NCBI GenBank assembly: GCA_030066195.1
Contig: JASJCB010000075.1
Location: 1-51,543 of the forward strand
DNA: 51,543 nucleotides
Origin: Acidobacteriota bacterium
Lineage (GTDB): Bacteria; Acidobacteriota; Holophagae; Acanthopleuribacterales; Acanthopleuribacteraceae
Direction of reading: 5' to 3'
Below the pieces are notes generated by a model. It was not told the DNA's origin and made no database searches. It was given only the letters and a program-made list of their open reading frames with translations. Position numbers and translations under genes: made by a program. Shown here piece after piece: positions 18,353 through 26,750 of this stretch (positions are counted from its first letter, which is position 1; each line of letters starts with the position of its first letter).

Positions 18353-18925
18353 TTATCCCTTTACCTCGGCGCTTTCTTCCAGCAGGCGGGATAGTTCCTC
18401 GATGTCGCTGTGGTCCTTGTCGCGCATGGGCCGGATCTTCTTTTTCAACTCGATCAGCTTGCGTTTGTTCAGCACGCGGATGGTCAGGCCGTCGATCTTG
18501 ATTTTGTCGGTCGAATCGATCAGCCGGGGATAGCGGTGGTCTTGGGCGAGGAATACATCGATCTGTTTGTAGGGTCGGTCGGGATCGATGAAGGTGAAGA
18601 CCAAGGCATTTTTCTCGCGAATGATGGTGTCGACGGCATCGGCATCCAGCAGCACCCTGGCCGGCACCGGCGCACGCGGCCTGAAACCCATATCCTTCAT
18701 AGCGGCCAGGAAGGCGCGCAGATTGTCTTCCTGCATATCGACGGCAATGTCCAGATCCAAGGTTAAGCGTTCCACCCCGTGCAATATCACCGCTGTGCCG
18801 CCGCCGACCACGAAATCGATGTTACGCCTGGCGATCTTGCAGATCAGATCCTTGAGATGGTTGCTCACAGAAGCCTCATGGGGTGCGGATTCCAAGACAG
18901 ATTCGATCTGGATCAAGCATATCAT
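18353..18925 (-). CDS. Nucleotidyltransferase-fold protein (AbiEii/DUF6036-like)
   Basis: 190 aa. The segment FVVGGGTAVILHG followed by LTLDLDIAVD (D57 and D59) is the GG...DxD signature of minimal nucleotidyltransferases related to AbiEii and DUF6036. A later KQIDVFL strand would supply the third carboxylate. Such proteins can be toxin-like nucleotidyltransferases, but no antitoxin-like partner gene is adjacent, so a toxin-antitoxin call is not supported. No convincing Shine-Dalgarno site is visible at ATG 18925, so the start is uncertain by a few codons. It lies upstream of, and in the same direction as, the RND operon with a 163-nt gap. Confidence 0.65.
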   Translation of the reverse strand: MICLIQIESVLESAPHEASVSNHLKDLICKIARRNIDFVVGGGTAVILHGVERLTLDLDIAVDMQEDNLRAFLAAMKDMGFRPRAPVPARVLLDADAVDTIIREKNALVFTFIDPDRPYKQIDVFLAQDHRYPRLIDSTDKIKIDGLTIRVLNKRKLIELKKKIRPMRDKDHSDIEELSRLLEESAEVKG

Positions 18926-19054
18926 AACCGGCGAATCATCGGCCTGACTGTTCAGAGACCGTAGGTATTTTCAACGAGGCATCGATTTCAGACCCTTGTA
19001 ACGGCCGACCGCATGGCTGAAAATGCAAAGATTTGTCCAGGGTTGAATCGAAAC

Positions 19055-19083
19055 TTGTCAAACTAATGTCCGTATGGTTTAAT
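19055..19083 (+). promoter_or_regulatory. Promoter-like pair upstream of the chalcone-isomerase-like gene
   Basis: TTGTCA (19055-19060), a 17-nt spacer and TTTAAT (19078-19083), 45 nt before the ATG at 19129. The -35 box is close to consensus and the -10 box is moderate. Confidence 0.35.
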
Positions 19084-19128
19084 GTGAGCATTAAGGAACG
19101 TTGGACGACCCTCTTGGAGTAACCCGAT

Positions 19129-19677
19129 ATGAAACGGCTTGCACTGATGACCATAACCCTCGCGGCGCTGCCCGCCTCATATGCCGTCGACCTGCCCGAT
19201 ACTTATCGTATCGCCGACAATGAGCTGGTGTTGAACGGCTCCGGTTTGCGCAAAAAGTATTTCCTGAAGATCTACAGCGGCGGCCTCTATCTGGAAAACC
19301 AAAACAGCGACCCCAGAGCCATCATGAATGACGATTCCCCCATGGTCATTCGCATGCACTGGCTGTACGGCGTCTCGGCAAACCAGATGATGGAAGCCTG
19401 GGACTGGGGTTTCGATTACGCCCTGGGCGACAACAAGGCCGGCTTGCAGGACCGTATCGAAGATTTCAAGCAACTCTTCAACCATAGAGCCAGGAAGGGC
19501 GATGTTCACGATTTGGCCTATATTCCGGGTAAGGGTACCGAGGTCCGCTTCAACGGCAAGGTCATGGGCTGTATCGAAGGTATCGACTTTAAAAAGGCCG
19601 TCTTTGCCATCTGGTTGGGCGAGGTCATGCCCGATCGCAATATCAAAAAGTTGAAGCAACGCATGCTGGGCAAATAG
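19129..19677 (+). CDS. Exported chalcone-isomerase-like domain protein
   Basis: 182 aa with a signal peptide (MKRLALMTITLAALPASYA). The mature part, with LVLNGSGLRKKYFLKIYSGGLYL near the start, ...IRMHW..., an amphipathic helix and a final ...FAIWLGEVMPD... strand/turn, matches bacterial chalcone isomerase-like (CHI-like) proteins. In bacteria these are generally non-catalytic periplasmic proteins thought to bind fatty acids or similar ligands, and no flavonoid chemistry is implied. GGAG lies 10 nt upstream of the ATG. It is convergent with the DUF4157 gene, with 23 nt between stops. Monocistronic. Confidence 0.75.
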   Translation: MKRLALMTITLAALPASYAVDLPDTYRIADNELVLNGSGLRKKYFLKIYSGGLYLENQNSDPRAIMNDDSPMVIRMHWLYGVSANQMMEAWDWGFDYALGDNKAGLQDRIEDFKQLFNHRARKGDVHDLAYIPGKGTEVRFNGKVMGCIEGIDFKKAVFAIWLGEVMPDRNIKKLKQRMLGK

Positions 19678-19700
19678 AAACAGAGAGCAGCCGTCGCGAC

Positions 19701-20312
19701 CTACTGCTCATGGCGCGGCGGCGCACCGGCCACTTGTACCTGCTCGCCCCGAACCGCGCGCTCGCCCAGGGTATCGGCTTCCTTTTCCAGATGCTGATCG
19801 GCATTGATGGGCAGGCCCTTGCCCTGGGGAACGGCAACCTGGCCGTGCCGCTGTTGCACCACGTGCGCTAGTTCGTGACCCAGGGTTTTCTTGCCGGATT
19901 CGCTGTTGACATCGATCTTGCCGGGCTGCCCGTGAATATTGGTGTCCTGGGTGTAGGCCGTGGCGCCGATGGAAGCGGCCGCGCCGTCTTCATGCAGGCG
20001 CACATCGTCGAAGTTCTCGCCGAATGAGTGCTCCATTTGCTGCTTGAAGCCCTCGGGCAGAGGCTTGCCCGCGCTCGCGGGTTCAGCGCCGGGTACCTTA
20101 CCGCTATTGGATGCGGCGGGTCCTTCTTCACGCTGTACCGGCTTCTTGCGCTTGTGTTGCGGGAAGATATCGTATTGACCCATTTCATGGTGACCTTGGG
20201 CAATCCGCGTGTCTTCGGTCTCGCCGGGCGGCATGGGTTCTATGGTCATTCCCTGATTCTGATCGGCAACTTTCGTTTGAACGGGACGTACGATTTGACT
20301 ACGGCCGTACAT
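19701..20312 (-). CDS. DUF4157 (eCIS-core) putative metalloprotease-like protein
   Basis: 203 aa. The first ~80 residues are low-complexity and Gln/Pro/Lys-rich. The conserved domain begins near LPEGFKQQMEHSFGENF (85-101) and continues DDVRLHEDGAA and AYTQDTNIHG, ending in HELAH (146-150) followed by VVQQRHG, the zinc-binding HExxH variant of DUF4157. This domain is found in putative effectors of extracellular contractile injection systems and in other secreted proteins. No tail, sheath or baseplate genes are in this window, so it is an orphan here. GAGGTGA precedes the ATG by 4 nt. It is divergent from the secreted MBL gene. Confidence 0.8.
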   Translation of the reverse strand: MYGRSQIVRPVQTKVADQNQGMTIEPMPPGETEDTRIAQGHHEMGQYDIFPQHKRKKPVQREEGPAASNSGKVPGAEPASAGKPLPEGFKQQMEHSFGENFDDVRLHEDGAAASIGATAYTQDTNIHGQPGKIDVNSESGKKTLGHELAHVVQQRHGQVAVPQGKGLPINADQHLEKEADTLGERAVRGEQVQVAGAPPRHEQ

Positions 20313-20409
20313 GATTCACCTCGGATTAGCCTTCAATATTAAAGTATCTTACCGACAGCGTCAAGAAACTGACGAAATCCTGGTCCGATCCGAGCCCAAG
20401 GAGAGCCTC

Positions 20410-21198
20410 ATGCGTCTTTTTCTTTTCATGCTAATCGCGGTAACCGGCGGTTATCGGGCCCATGCCCAAGACGTTACCCTGCACTGGTTAGCCAATGAAG
20501 GCGCCCTGCTGAAATCGGAATCGTACGCCGTGCTGATCGATGCTTTCGTCATCGAGCCCTACTCCATTTACGCCGCCTTGTCACCCCAAACCTGGCTCGA
20601 TATGTTGGACGGCAAGCCTCCATTTGAGAAAATCGATGTCGCTCTGGTCAGTCACCGCCACCGCGATCACTTTCAGCCCGGTGCCGCCGTCGCCTTCCTC
20701 AAGCGTCATGCCGAGACCACTCTCCTGGCTTCGGGCGACGTGTGGCGCGAATTATCCCAACAGTCGGATTTTGAATCGATTCGAGGTAGGGTAGAAAAGA
20801 TCTTGCCGGAGCCCGGGAAACTGAAAACCTGGGCCCGGGGCGGTTTGAAGGTGGAATTGATGCGCATTGCCCATGGCGGTCAACATTGGCGTAACCTTCA
20901 TAATCTGGCCCATGTGATCCATCTGGGCGGAAAGGTCCTCCATATCGGCGATGCTTCCGGGGCGATCCAACATTACAAACCCTACGCCCGACAGTTGGCC
21001 GAGATCGACATCGCCCTGATTCCCTACTGGTTCTACAGTGACTCCGGGGAAAAGGTGCTCGCTGAGGTCATGACCGCCCGGCACGAGGTGGCCGTGCATA
21101 TCCCGCCCGAGGCCCTGGCCGAGGTCACCGAAAAGCGGGGGAAATCGCATCCTCACCTGGTGATCTATGGAAAGGAAGGCGAAGCACGCCGCTTCTAG
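20410..21198 (+). CDS. Exported metallo-beta-lactamase-fold hydrolase
   Basis: 262 aa. The start is ATG 20410, with AAGGAGAG (20398-20405) upstream and a signal peptide (MRLFLFMLIAVTGGYRAHAQ). The metal motif is HRHRDH (82-87), matching HxHxDH of MBL-fold enzymes. A later ...VLHIGDASG strand supplies the bridging Asp, and the AHGG / HIPPEAL segments may supply further ligands. The closest general resemblance is to UlaG-like/lactonase-type MBL hydrolases. The substrate is unknown; location is periplasmic or extracellular by the signal peptide. No partner genes adjoin it in the same direction. Confidence 0.8.
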   Translation: MRLFLFMLIAVTGGYRAHAQDVTLHWLANEGALLKSESYAVLIDAFVIEPYSIYAALSPQTWLDMLDGKPPFEKIDVALVSHRHRDHFQPGAAVAFLKRHAETTLLASGDVWRELSQQSDFESIRGRVEKILPEPGKLKTWARGGLKVELMRIAHGGQHWRNLHNLAHVIHLGGKVLHIGDASGAIQHYKPYARQLAEIDIALIPYWFYSDSGEKVLAEVMTARHEVAVHIPPEALAEVTEKRGKSHPHLVIYGKEGEARRF

Positions 21199-21254
21199 CC
21201 GCCTTGCAAGCAACTTCTTGAAAAACGCGTCAAGTTTTTCCCCACCAAGGCGGC
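21198..21254. terminator. Nested inverted repeat after the MBL gene (terminator-like)
   Basis: A perfect 9-bp inverted repeat GCCGCCTTG (21198-21206) / CAAGGCGGC (21246-21254) overlaps the last base of the MBL stop. It encloses a smaller stem CTTGA...TCAAG that is followed by TTTTT. The position between two convergent genes fits a terminator. Confidence 0.35.
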
Positions 21255-21491
21255 AGTTGCAAGTTACCAGTGACAAGTTTTAAGAAAAACATCAGTTTTT
21301 GCTGTTCTTGCAATCGATCCTCCTCCGTGGCACCGTGGTTTTTTCCGTATCACCCCGTCTGACAACCCGGAAGGGGTTGGCGCACCCCGCCGGCATGCAC
21401 CTTGGATCTGGTTCGGCAAAATCGAGAAGGGGGAGATCCCCATGGGAGATCCCCCCTCCCAGCTGATTTTGGCCGACGGCTCCGCCGGCGC

Positions 21492-24400
21492 TCAGCGCTT
21501 GTCGGGATAGGGCGGAGGATCGGGCAGTTCGCGACCCTCCGTCTGCAGCTTCTCGAGGATGACCTCGATCGCCTTGTTCAGCTGTTGGTCCACGCCCGCG
21601 AACTCCTGGGCGGGATCGTTGTCGACCACGATATCGGGATCGACGCCGTAGCCCTCTATGACCCACTCGCGGCCGGCGGTGTCGTAGAGCGCGAACTCGG
21701 GCACCCGCAGGTCGCCGCCGTCCACGAAGGGGATCGAGCCGCGAATACCGACCACACCGCCCCAGGAACGCTTGCCGATCAAGGGGCCCATGCCCATTTT
21801 CTTGAAGCGATAGGGAAAGATGTCACCGTCGGAGGCGGAGAACTCGTCCATCAGACACACCATCGGGCCCAGTATCATGCCGCCCGGGTTGGTGGTGGGC
21901 ACCGCGTTGCGCCGCTTGCTGACCATTGCCAGCTCGCGACGCAGGCGTTCGATGATGTGGGGCGAGACGTTGCCTCCGCCGTTGCCGCGCACGTCCACGA
22001 TGAGGGCCTTTTTCGTCAGCTGCGGATAGTAGTACTTCACGAATTCGTTCAGACCGCCGGGTCCCATGTCGGGGATGTGCAGATAACCCACCTTGCCGTC
22101 CGTGGCCCGGTTGACCTTCTCGATATTGGTCCGGACCCAGTCCAGGTAGTAGAGCTGGGACTCGTTGGCGATGGGCCTCACCACCGTCTCCCAGGCGTCG
22201 GCGCCGTCGGCTGCTGTACTCAGGCGCAGGGTCACCTGCTTGCCCACCGTGTTGATCAGGGCCGCGTAGATGTTGTCCATCGTGTTGGTTGCCGCACCAT
22301 TCACGGCCAGAATGTAGTTACCCTCCGCGGCGCGCACGCCCACTTCAGTTAGAGGTGAGCGCTGATTGCGTTCCCAGTTCTGACCGGGGAGGATGCGGTC
22401 GATACGCCAGTAACCGCCGCCTGAATTATCCCGCGAGAGTTCCGCGCCCAGGTGGCCGAGCGGGATACGCTCGAGCCGCGGACGCTCCCCGCCGCCCACG
22501 TAGGCATGACCCGCGTTGAGTTCACTGATCATCTCGCCGATGACGTAGTTCAGGTCGTTGCGATGGCGCACGTGCTCGAGCAGCGGCTCGTACTGCTCGC
22601 GCGTACCTGCCCAGTCCACGCCGTGCAGGTTGGGCGCGTAGAAGAAATCGCGCACGGCCCGCCAGCTCTGGTGGAAGATCTGGCGCCACTCCTCGTTCAG
22701 GTCGAGGACCATTTCCATGCCCGAGAGATCGAGCCGGTCTTTGATCTTGATCTTGCCCTTGGGCGCATTGATGATGGCGTAGCGGCTGCTGCGCTCCGGG
22801 ACGATCATCTTCTTGTTGTCGTGGGAGAGTCTGAAACTACCGAAATTGCCCAGCTCGGTTTCTTTCTGCTTGTCGAGATCATAGACCAGGAGCACGGTTC
22901 GTTCATCCGACATGCCGTTGCGGTTGTAGTAGAGGCTGTTACCCGCCGAAGCCAGGCCGTTGTAGTTCGAGGGTTCGACGGGCAGGGCGATGATGCGGTC
23001 CAGCAGGCCGTCGCGTTCCACCCGCACGGTTACGCCCTCGTCCTTCTTGCCCTTGTCCCCGGCTTCATCCGCCGGCTTGGCTTTGCCGCCCTTGCGGCCC
23101 TTTGCGCGGGGTTTTTTCTCGGCCTTTTTCTCGGTCTTTTTCTCGGCCTTCTCGTCTGCCTTGATCGCGACCTCGTCGCTCTTGGGCGCGAAGGGCGATT
23201 TCACGTCCTTGTTCAGCGCGATCATGTAGATCCGCTCCATGTCGAAGTAGGCGTGGTTCCACTCGGTCCAGCTGTAGCTGGGGCGGAAGTCGCGGTTGGA
23301 GGTCACGAACAGGAACCGGCCGTCATCGCTGAAGGCCGGTGCGCCGCTGGTGTACCAGGACGAGGTGGCGGGGAAGGACTCGCCGCTCTCGAGGGAGTAG
23401 AGGTACACCCGGCTCTGGACATCGGGCTCGGGGAAGGTGTAGGCCACCCACTTGCTGTCCGGTGACCAGGCGTACTGGTTGATGGCGAACACTTCCGAAC
23501 GCGCGACCTCGGAGACCGCCTTGCCGGCCACGTCCACCATCAGCAGGGCCTGGGCGCGGTTGTTGAAGAGCAGCTTGCCGCTGTCCGGCGCCCAGCGCAG
23601 GGTTCGGATGTAGTTGCTGCTGCCGGAGGTCAGCTGGATCGGCTCCCCGCTGCCGTCCTGGGCGATGACGTAGATCTCGTCCTCACCGGTCTGGTCGGAG
23701 ATGTAGGCGATCCAGCGACCGTCGGGGGACCACCTGGCGGCGCGCTCGTGGACGCCGGGCGTGGCGGTCAGGTTGCGGGTCTCGCCGTTCTTGACAGGTA
23801 CGGTGAACACATCACCGCGGGCACCGAATAGGGCCCGTTTGCCGTCGGGCGCGATCTCGTAATTGGAGACCATCCTCCCCACCTCGGCCAGTCCGCCGCG
23901 GCTGTGGGCGAAATCCTCGGAGATGCGTACCGGGATGGCCGCAACCCGCTCCGTGGCCAGATCAAGGCGATGCAGCCCGCCGGCGTGTTCGAAGACGACG
24001 GCGCCGGGGCCGAGCGAGGGGAACTTGATGTCGAAATCGCTGTAGTCGGTCAGCCGGCGCGTGTTGCCGCTACCCAGCTCGTAGACGAACAGGTTGAGCC
24101 GCCCGGTGCGGTCGGAGAGGAAGTAGATCGACTCGCCGTGCCACATGGGAATGATGTCCTGAGCCGGGTTGTCCGTGATGTTGCGGACGGTTCGGGCCGC
24201 GAAGTCGTAGATCCAGATGTCATCGGCCATGCCGCCGCGGTAGCGTTTCCAGGTGCGAAACTCACGGAAGATGCGATTGTAGGCCATCTTGCTGTCGTCG
24301 GGCGAAAAGGACAGGAACCCGCCGCGGGGCACCGGGAGTTGCTCGGGCAGGCCGCCCTCGGGGCTCACCACGAACAATTGACCATTAAAGGAATTGTAGG

Positions 24401-24818
24401 ACTTCAGGCGCGAGCGGAAAGCGATGCCGTCGCCCGAGTTCTTCCAGGCCATGACGATGTTGTTGGGACCCATGCGGTCGGAGATGTCGTCCCGCCCCAG
24501 GGTAGAGGTGATGGTCAGCCGTTTCGGCGATCCGCCCTGTGCGGGCATGGTGAAGACCTCGGTGTTGCCGTCGTATTGAGCGGTGAAGGCCACGGTCTCG
24601 CCGTCGGGCGAGAAGCGCGGGAACATCTCGTAACCCTCGTGGGTCGTCAAGCGGCGGGCCATGCCGCCCGTCGAACCCACCGTGTAGAGATCACCGGCGT
24701 AACTGAAGATCACCTTGTCCTCGTGGATGGTGGGGAAACGCAGGAGCAGGGTCTCCTCTTGGGCGAATCCCGGCAGAGCCCAAACCAGTAAGAAAAAGAA
24801 CAGTGAGCGGACAATCAA
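21492..24818 (-). CDS. Secreted tricorn-type protease (S41 family)
   Basis: 1108 aa. It starts at TTG 24818 with GGAGGT (24823-24828) 4 nt upstream, followed by a signal peptide (FFFLLVWALPGFAQ). It has an N-terminal WD40/TolB-like beta-propeller region with repeats such as ARWSPDGRWIAYISDQTG and YAWSPDSKWVAYTF, and a Lys/Glu/Ala-rich insert (about 545-600). A helical C1 region, PDZ-like domain and S41 catalytic core follow. Candidate catalytic residues are H771 (NAGHAYVG) and S996 followed by D997 (SASDGDIFPY), matching the Ser-Asp pair and His spacing of archaeal tricorn. In bacteria such proteins degrade peptides in the periplasm or outside. Monocistronic; convergent with the MBL gene. Confidence 0.9.
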   Translation of the reverse strand: MIVRSLFFFLLVWALPGFAQEETLLLRFPTIHEDKVIFSYAGDLYTVGSTGGMARRLTTHEGYEMFPRFSPDGETVAFTAQYDGNTEVFTMPAQGGSPKRLTITSTLGRDDISDRMGPNNIVMAWKNSGDGIAFRSRLKSYNSFNGQLFVVSPEGGLPEQLPVPRGGFLSFSPDDSKMAYNRIFREFRTWKRYRGGMADDIWIYDFAARTVRNITDNPAQDIIPMWHGESIYFLSDRTGRLNLFVYELGSGNTRRLTDYSDFDIKFPSLGPGAVVFEHAGGLHRLDLATERVAAIPVRISEDFAHSRGGLAEVGRMVSNYEIAPDGKRALFGARGDVFTVPVKNGETRNLTATPGVHERAARWSPDGRWIAYISDQTGEDEIYVIAQDGSGEPIQLTSGSSNYIRTLRWAPDSGKLLFNNRAQALLMVDVAGKAVSEVARSEVFAINQYAWSPDSKWVAYTFPEPDVQSRVYLYSLESGESFPATSSWYTSGAPAFSDDGRFLFVTSNRDFRPSYSWTEWNHAYFDMERIYMIALNKDVKSPFAPKSDEVAIKADEKAEKKTEKKAEKKPRAKGRKGGKAKPADEAGDKGKKDEGVTVRVERDGLLDRIIALPVEPSNYNGLASAGNSLYYNRNGMSDERTVLLVYDLDKQKETELGNFGSFRLSHDNKKMIVPERSSRYAIINAPKGKIKIKDRLDLSGMEMVLDLNEEWRQIFHQSWRAVRDFFYAPNLHGVDWAGTREQYEPLLEHVRHRNDLNYVIGEMISELNAGHAYVGGGERPRLERIPLGHLGAELSRDNSGGGYWRIDRILPGQNWERNQRSPLTEVGVRAAEGNYILAVNGAATNTMDNIYAALINTVGKQVTLRLSTAADGADAWETVVRPIANESQLYYLDWVRTNIEKVNRATDGKVGYLHIPDMGPGGLNEFVKYYYPQLTKKALIVDVRGNGGGNVSPHIIERLRRELAMVSKRRNAVPTTNPGGMILGPMVCLMDEFSASDGDIFPYRFKKMGMGPLIGKRSWGGVVGIRGSIPFVDGGDLRVPEFALYDTAGREWVIEGYGVDPDIVVDNDPAQEFAGVDQQLNKAIEVILEKLQTEGRELPDPPPYPDKR

Positions 24819-24828
24819 GACAACCTCC

Positions 24829-25434
24829 TATTATCGATGGGAAGACGGCGGGTTTGGTTCTCGGTAGCCCGCAACGCCCTCGCAAAAAGCGTAATCGAAC
24901 CAACTATGTATGGCACAGTCGCCCCGCCGCCGAGAATGGTTGCGTCAAAATCGCACAACACGTGCTCGGAACCCGCGCGATTGTCTTTGAAATCTACGAG
25001 GCCGGCGGGCCTGCCCCTTTGAATTTATGCTGTGCAACCGGCGTATTTCTCGTGAAGTCGGGCTCGCTCCCTACCTAATAATTATAGCTGGAATGCCACG
25101 CCGGCCGTCCGGAAACACGATATCAGGAAGGACCGGCCCATGGGTGGGCGCCGGTTAGTGCGATGTCGCAAAAGTTTGCCACCGCTGGTGCATAGACTTC
25201 CGGCCAATACCTCGCGAGAGGCCCTTCGGTCTCCCGTGGGCCCCACACAGATCCCGAGAGCGGTTCGTCGCGGAGTAGGGTATGTTTCTGTTGCTCTCCA
25301 ATATCAACCTTCATTACGGATCACCAAAGCCAGATAATGTCAGACAATCAGACAATCATTTCCGATGGTTATCCTATTTTGAATAGTATATAATACAGAG
25401 AGTTGTTTCTAGATGTTTTATGAGGAGGAAAAGC
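24829..25434. other. Divergent intergenic region between the tricorn protease and the propeller gene
   Basis: About 600 nt without a supportable gene; a 63-codon open frame on the minus strand (25123-25314) has no ribosome site or recognisable protein. At the right end lie CAGATAAT (25331) and two tandem CAGACAAT copies (25341-25356), then the TATAAT promoter box for the gene at 25436. The left part should contain the tricorn promoter, which I could not pin down. Confidence 0.45.
25366..25394 (+). promoter_or_regulatory. Promoter of the beta-propeller gene at 25436
   Basis: There is a perfect TATAAT (25389-25394) with a weak -35 (TGGTTA, 25366-25371) 17 nt upstream. Two tandem CAGACAAT repeats just upstream could be an activator site compensating for the poor -35. 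Confidence 0.45.
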
Positions 25435-25435
25435 T

Positions 25436-26536
25436 GTGGTCAGCTTACTCGTAATCATATTGTTTGTCGATGCTCCCCAAATCCATATTCGTGATACGGG
25501 CCTGTTCCAGGTAATGCTGGAAGATGAAGTATACGTTCACCCCAATGGTGAAGTCTACGTGTTGAACTTCTCCGAGTCCCAAATACAGCACTATGCCGCT
25601 GACGGTAGTTTGAAGCAAAAAATCGGAGGAAAGGGCAAAGGCCCGGGCCAGTTCACTTTCCCCATCTACTTCAAGGCGATGAATGGGCATCTGTATGTGC
25701 AAGATCTGCTGACGCAATCGGTATCTGTCTACGATATGGAAGGCAAGTACCTGAATCGACATCGTCTTGATTCACGGAACCTCACCCTCCAACGAACGCG
25801 TAACGGCTGGATCTTTTGGACAAGACACGGTAGTCCCTTGAAAGGATCGCCTTCCAAATTGGAATGGGGAGGAGACGATTTCTCGGAAAAAAGGGTGTTG
25901 GCAAAGATTGCCGATGGTGGCTGGACCAGCGGTACCTGGGTCATGAACCAAAATGGCAAGCTTTCCGCGGGTTACAGCCCGTTGGAAGTGTGTCCCCAAT
26001 TGGCCGTTTCTCCAGATGGGTCCCGTTGCTATTATGCCTATCCCCGGAAATTCCAAATCGATGTCTATGACGGCAGCACGGGTAAGTTCCTACAAAGCAT
26101 TCGCTCGGATTGGGACCGGATCCCCTTCGACAAGGAGTGGGCCGAGGAGAAACTATTGGAAGACACCGAGCAGGTGCGTCGAGACATGCCCAGCCTCAAA
26201 ATTCACGGCATGTTTCCCGAATATTTCCCAGCCATTCGTGAAATGAAATTCGACCTCGAGAATAACTTGGTGGTGAACCGTTGGCGTGGACGTCCGGATG
26301 ACATCGACTACCCCATCGCTTTTAACGCAGAAGGCAAGGAAATACCGGTTAAGTACGAATGGAATGTATTGCGCCGTCTTGCCGGTGTGGTTGGTGACAT
26401 AGCTTATATCATCATGTTTGAAGAAGGAGGAGATGCCGGTATTGCAAAGGTTGAGGTGGCTAATGTCAACCAGTTCGTGAAAGACTATCCGGTTACCGAT
26501 TGGGAGGTCACCCGGAACATCAATATATCCAATTGA
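25436..26536 (+). CDS. Exported six-bladed beta-propeller (NHL-like) protein
   Basis: 366 aa. It starts at GTG 25436 with AGGAGGA a few nt upstream. A short hydrophobic N-terminus (VSLLVIILFVDA) could be a signal peptide or anchor. Propeller blades are visible as repeated YV...G.IYVLN / IQHYAADGSLKQKIG / GQFTFPIYF units near the start, then LAVSPDGSRCYYAYP...IDVYD in the middle, the usual pattern of 6-bladed NHL/BF3164-type proteins. No enzyme motif is seen. It is convergent with the NRPS cluster (214 nt gap) and probably independent of it. Confidence 0.7.
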   Translation: MVSLLVIILFVDAPQIHIRDTGLFQVMLEDEVYVHPNGEVYVLNFSESQIQHYAADGSLKQKIGGKGKGPGQFTFPIYFKAMNGHLYVQDLLTQSVSVYDMEGKYLNRHRLDSRNLTLQRTRNGWIFWTRHGSPLKGSPSKLEWGGDDFSEKRVLAKIADGGWTSGTWVMNQNGKLSAGYSPLEVCPQLAVSPDGSRCYYAYPRKFQIDVYDGSTGKFLQSIRSDWDRIPFDKEWAEEKLLEDTEQVRRDMPSLKIHGMFPEYFPAIREMKFDLENNLVVNRWRGRPDDIDYPIAFNAEGKEIPVKYEWNVLRRLAGVVGDIAYIIMFEEGGDAGIAKVEVANVNQFVKDYPVTDWEVTRNINISN

Positions 26537-26750
26537 TGTGGGCTCTCGCCTGATTTGGTATCGAAACATCCCGTCGTGCCTCTCATATTACTGCAAACAT
26601 AAAGAGGCCTGGTGCGAAAACGGAAAGGATCAGGCGGGTAACTGAATGGTATAACTAGTTGACCAGCTACATGAAAAGAGTGATCGTCGTGGCTAATGAC
26701 GGCAATGACAGTCTTTCCGCTTCAAGCCAACCGTGTCCATGTAGAAGATC

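Noticed and set aside
18353..18925. AbiE-type toxin-antitoxin system
   Set aside because: Only the nucleotidyltransferase-like protein is present; no AbiEi-like or other antitoxin gene is adjacent.
21431..21454. Two copies of GGGAGATCCCC as a terminator or operator
   Set aside because: They are short direct repeats 2 nt apart with imperfect self-complementarity; too little to assign a role.
26537..26750. A bidirectional terminator between the beta-propeller gene and the NRPS cluster
   Set aside because: I found no stable stem followed by a T tract on either strand.
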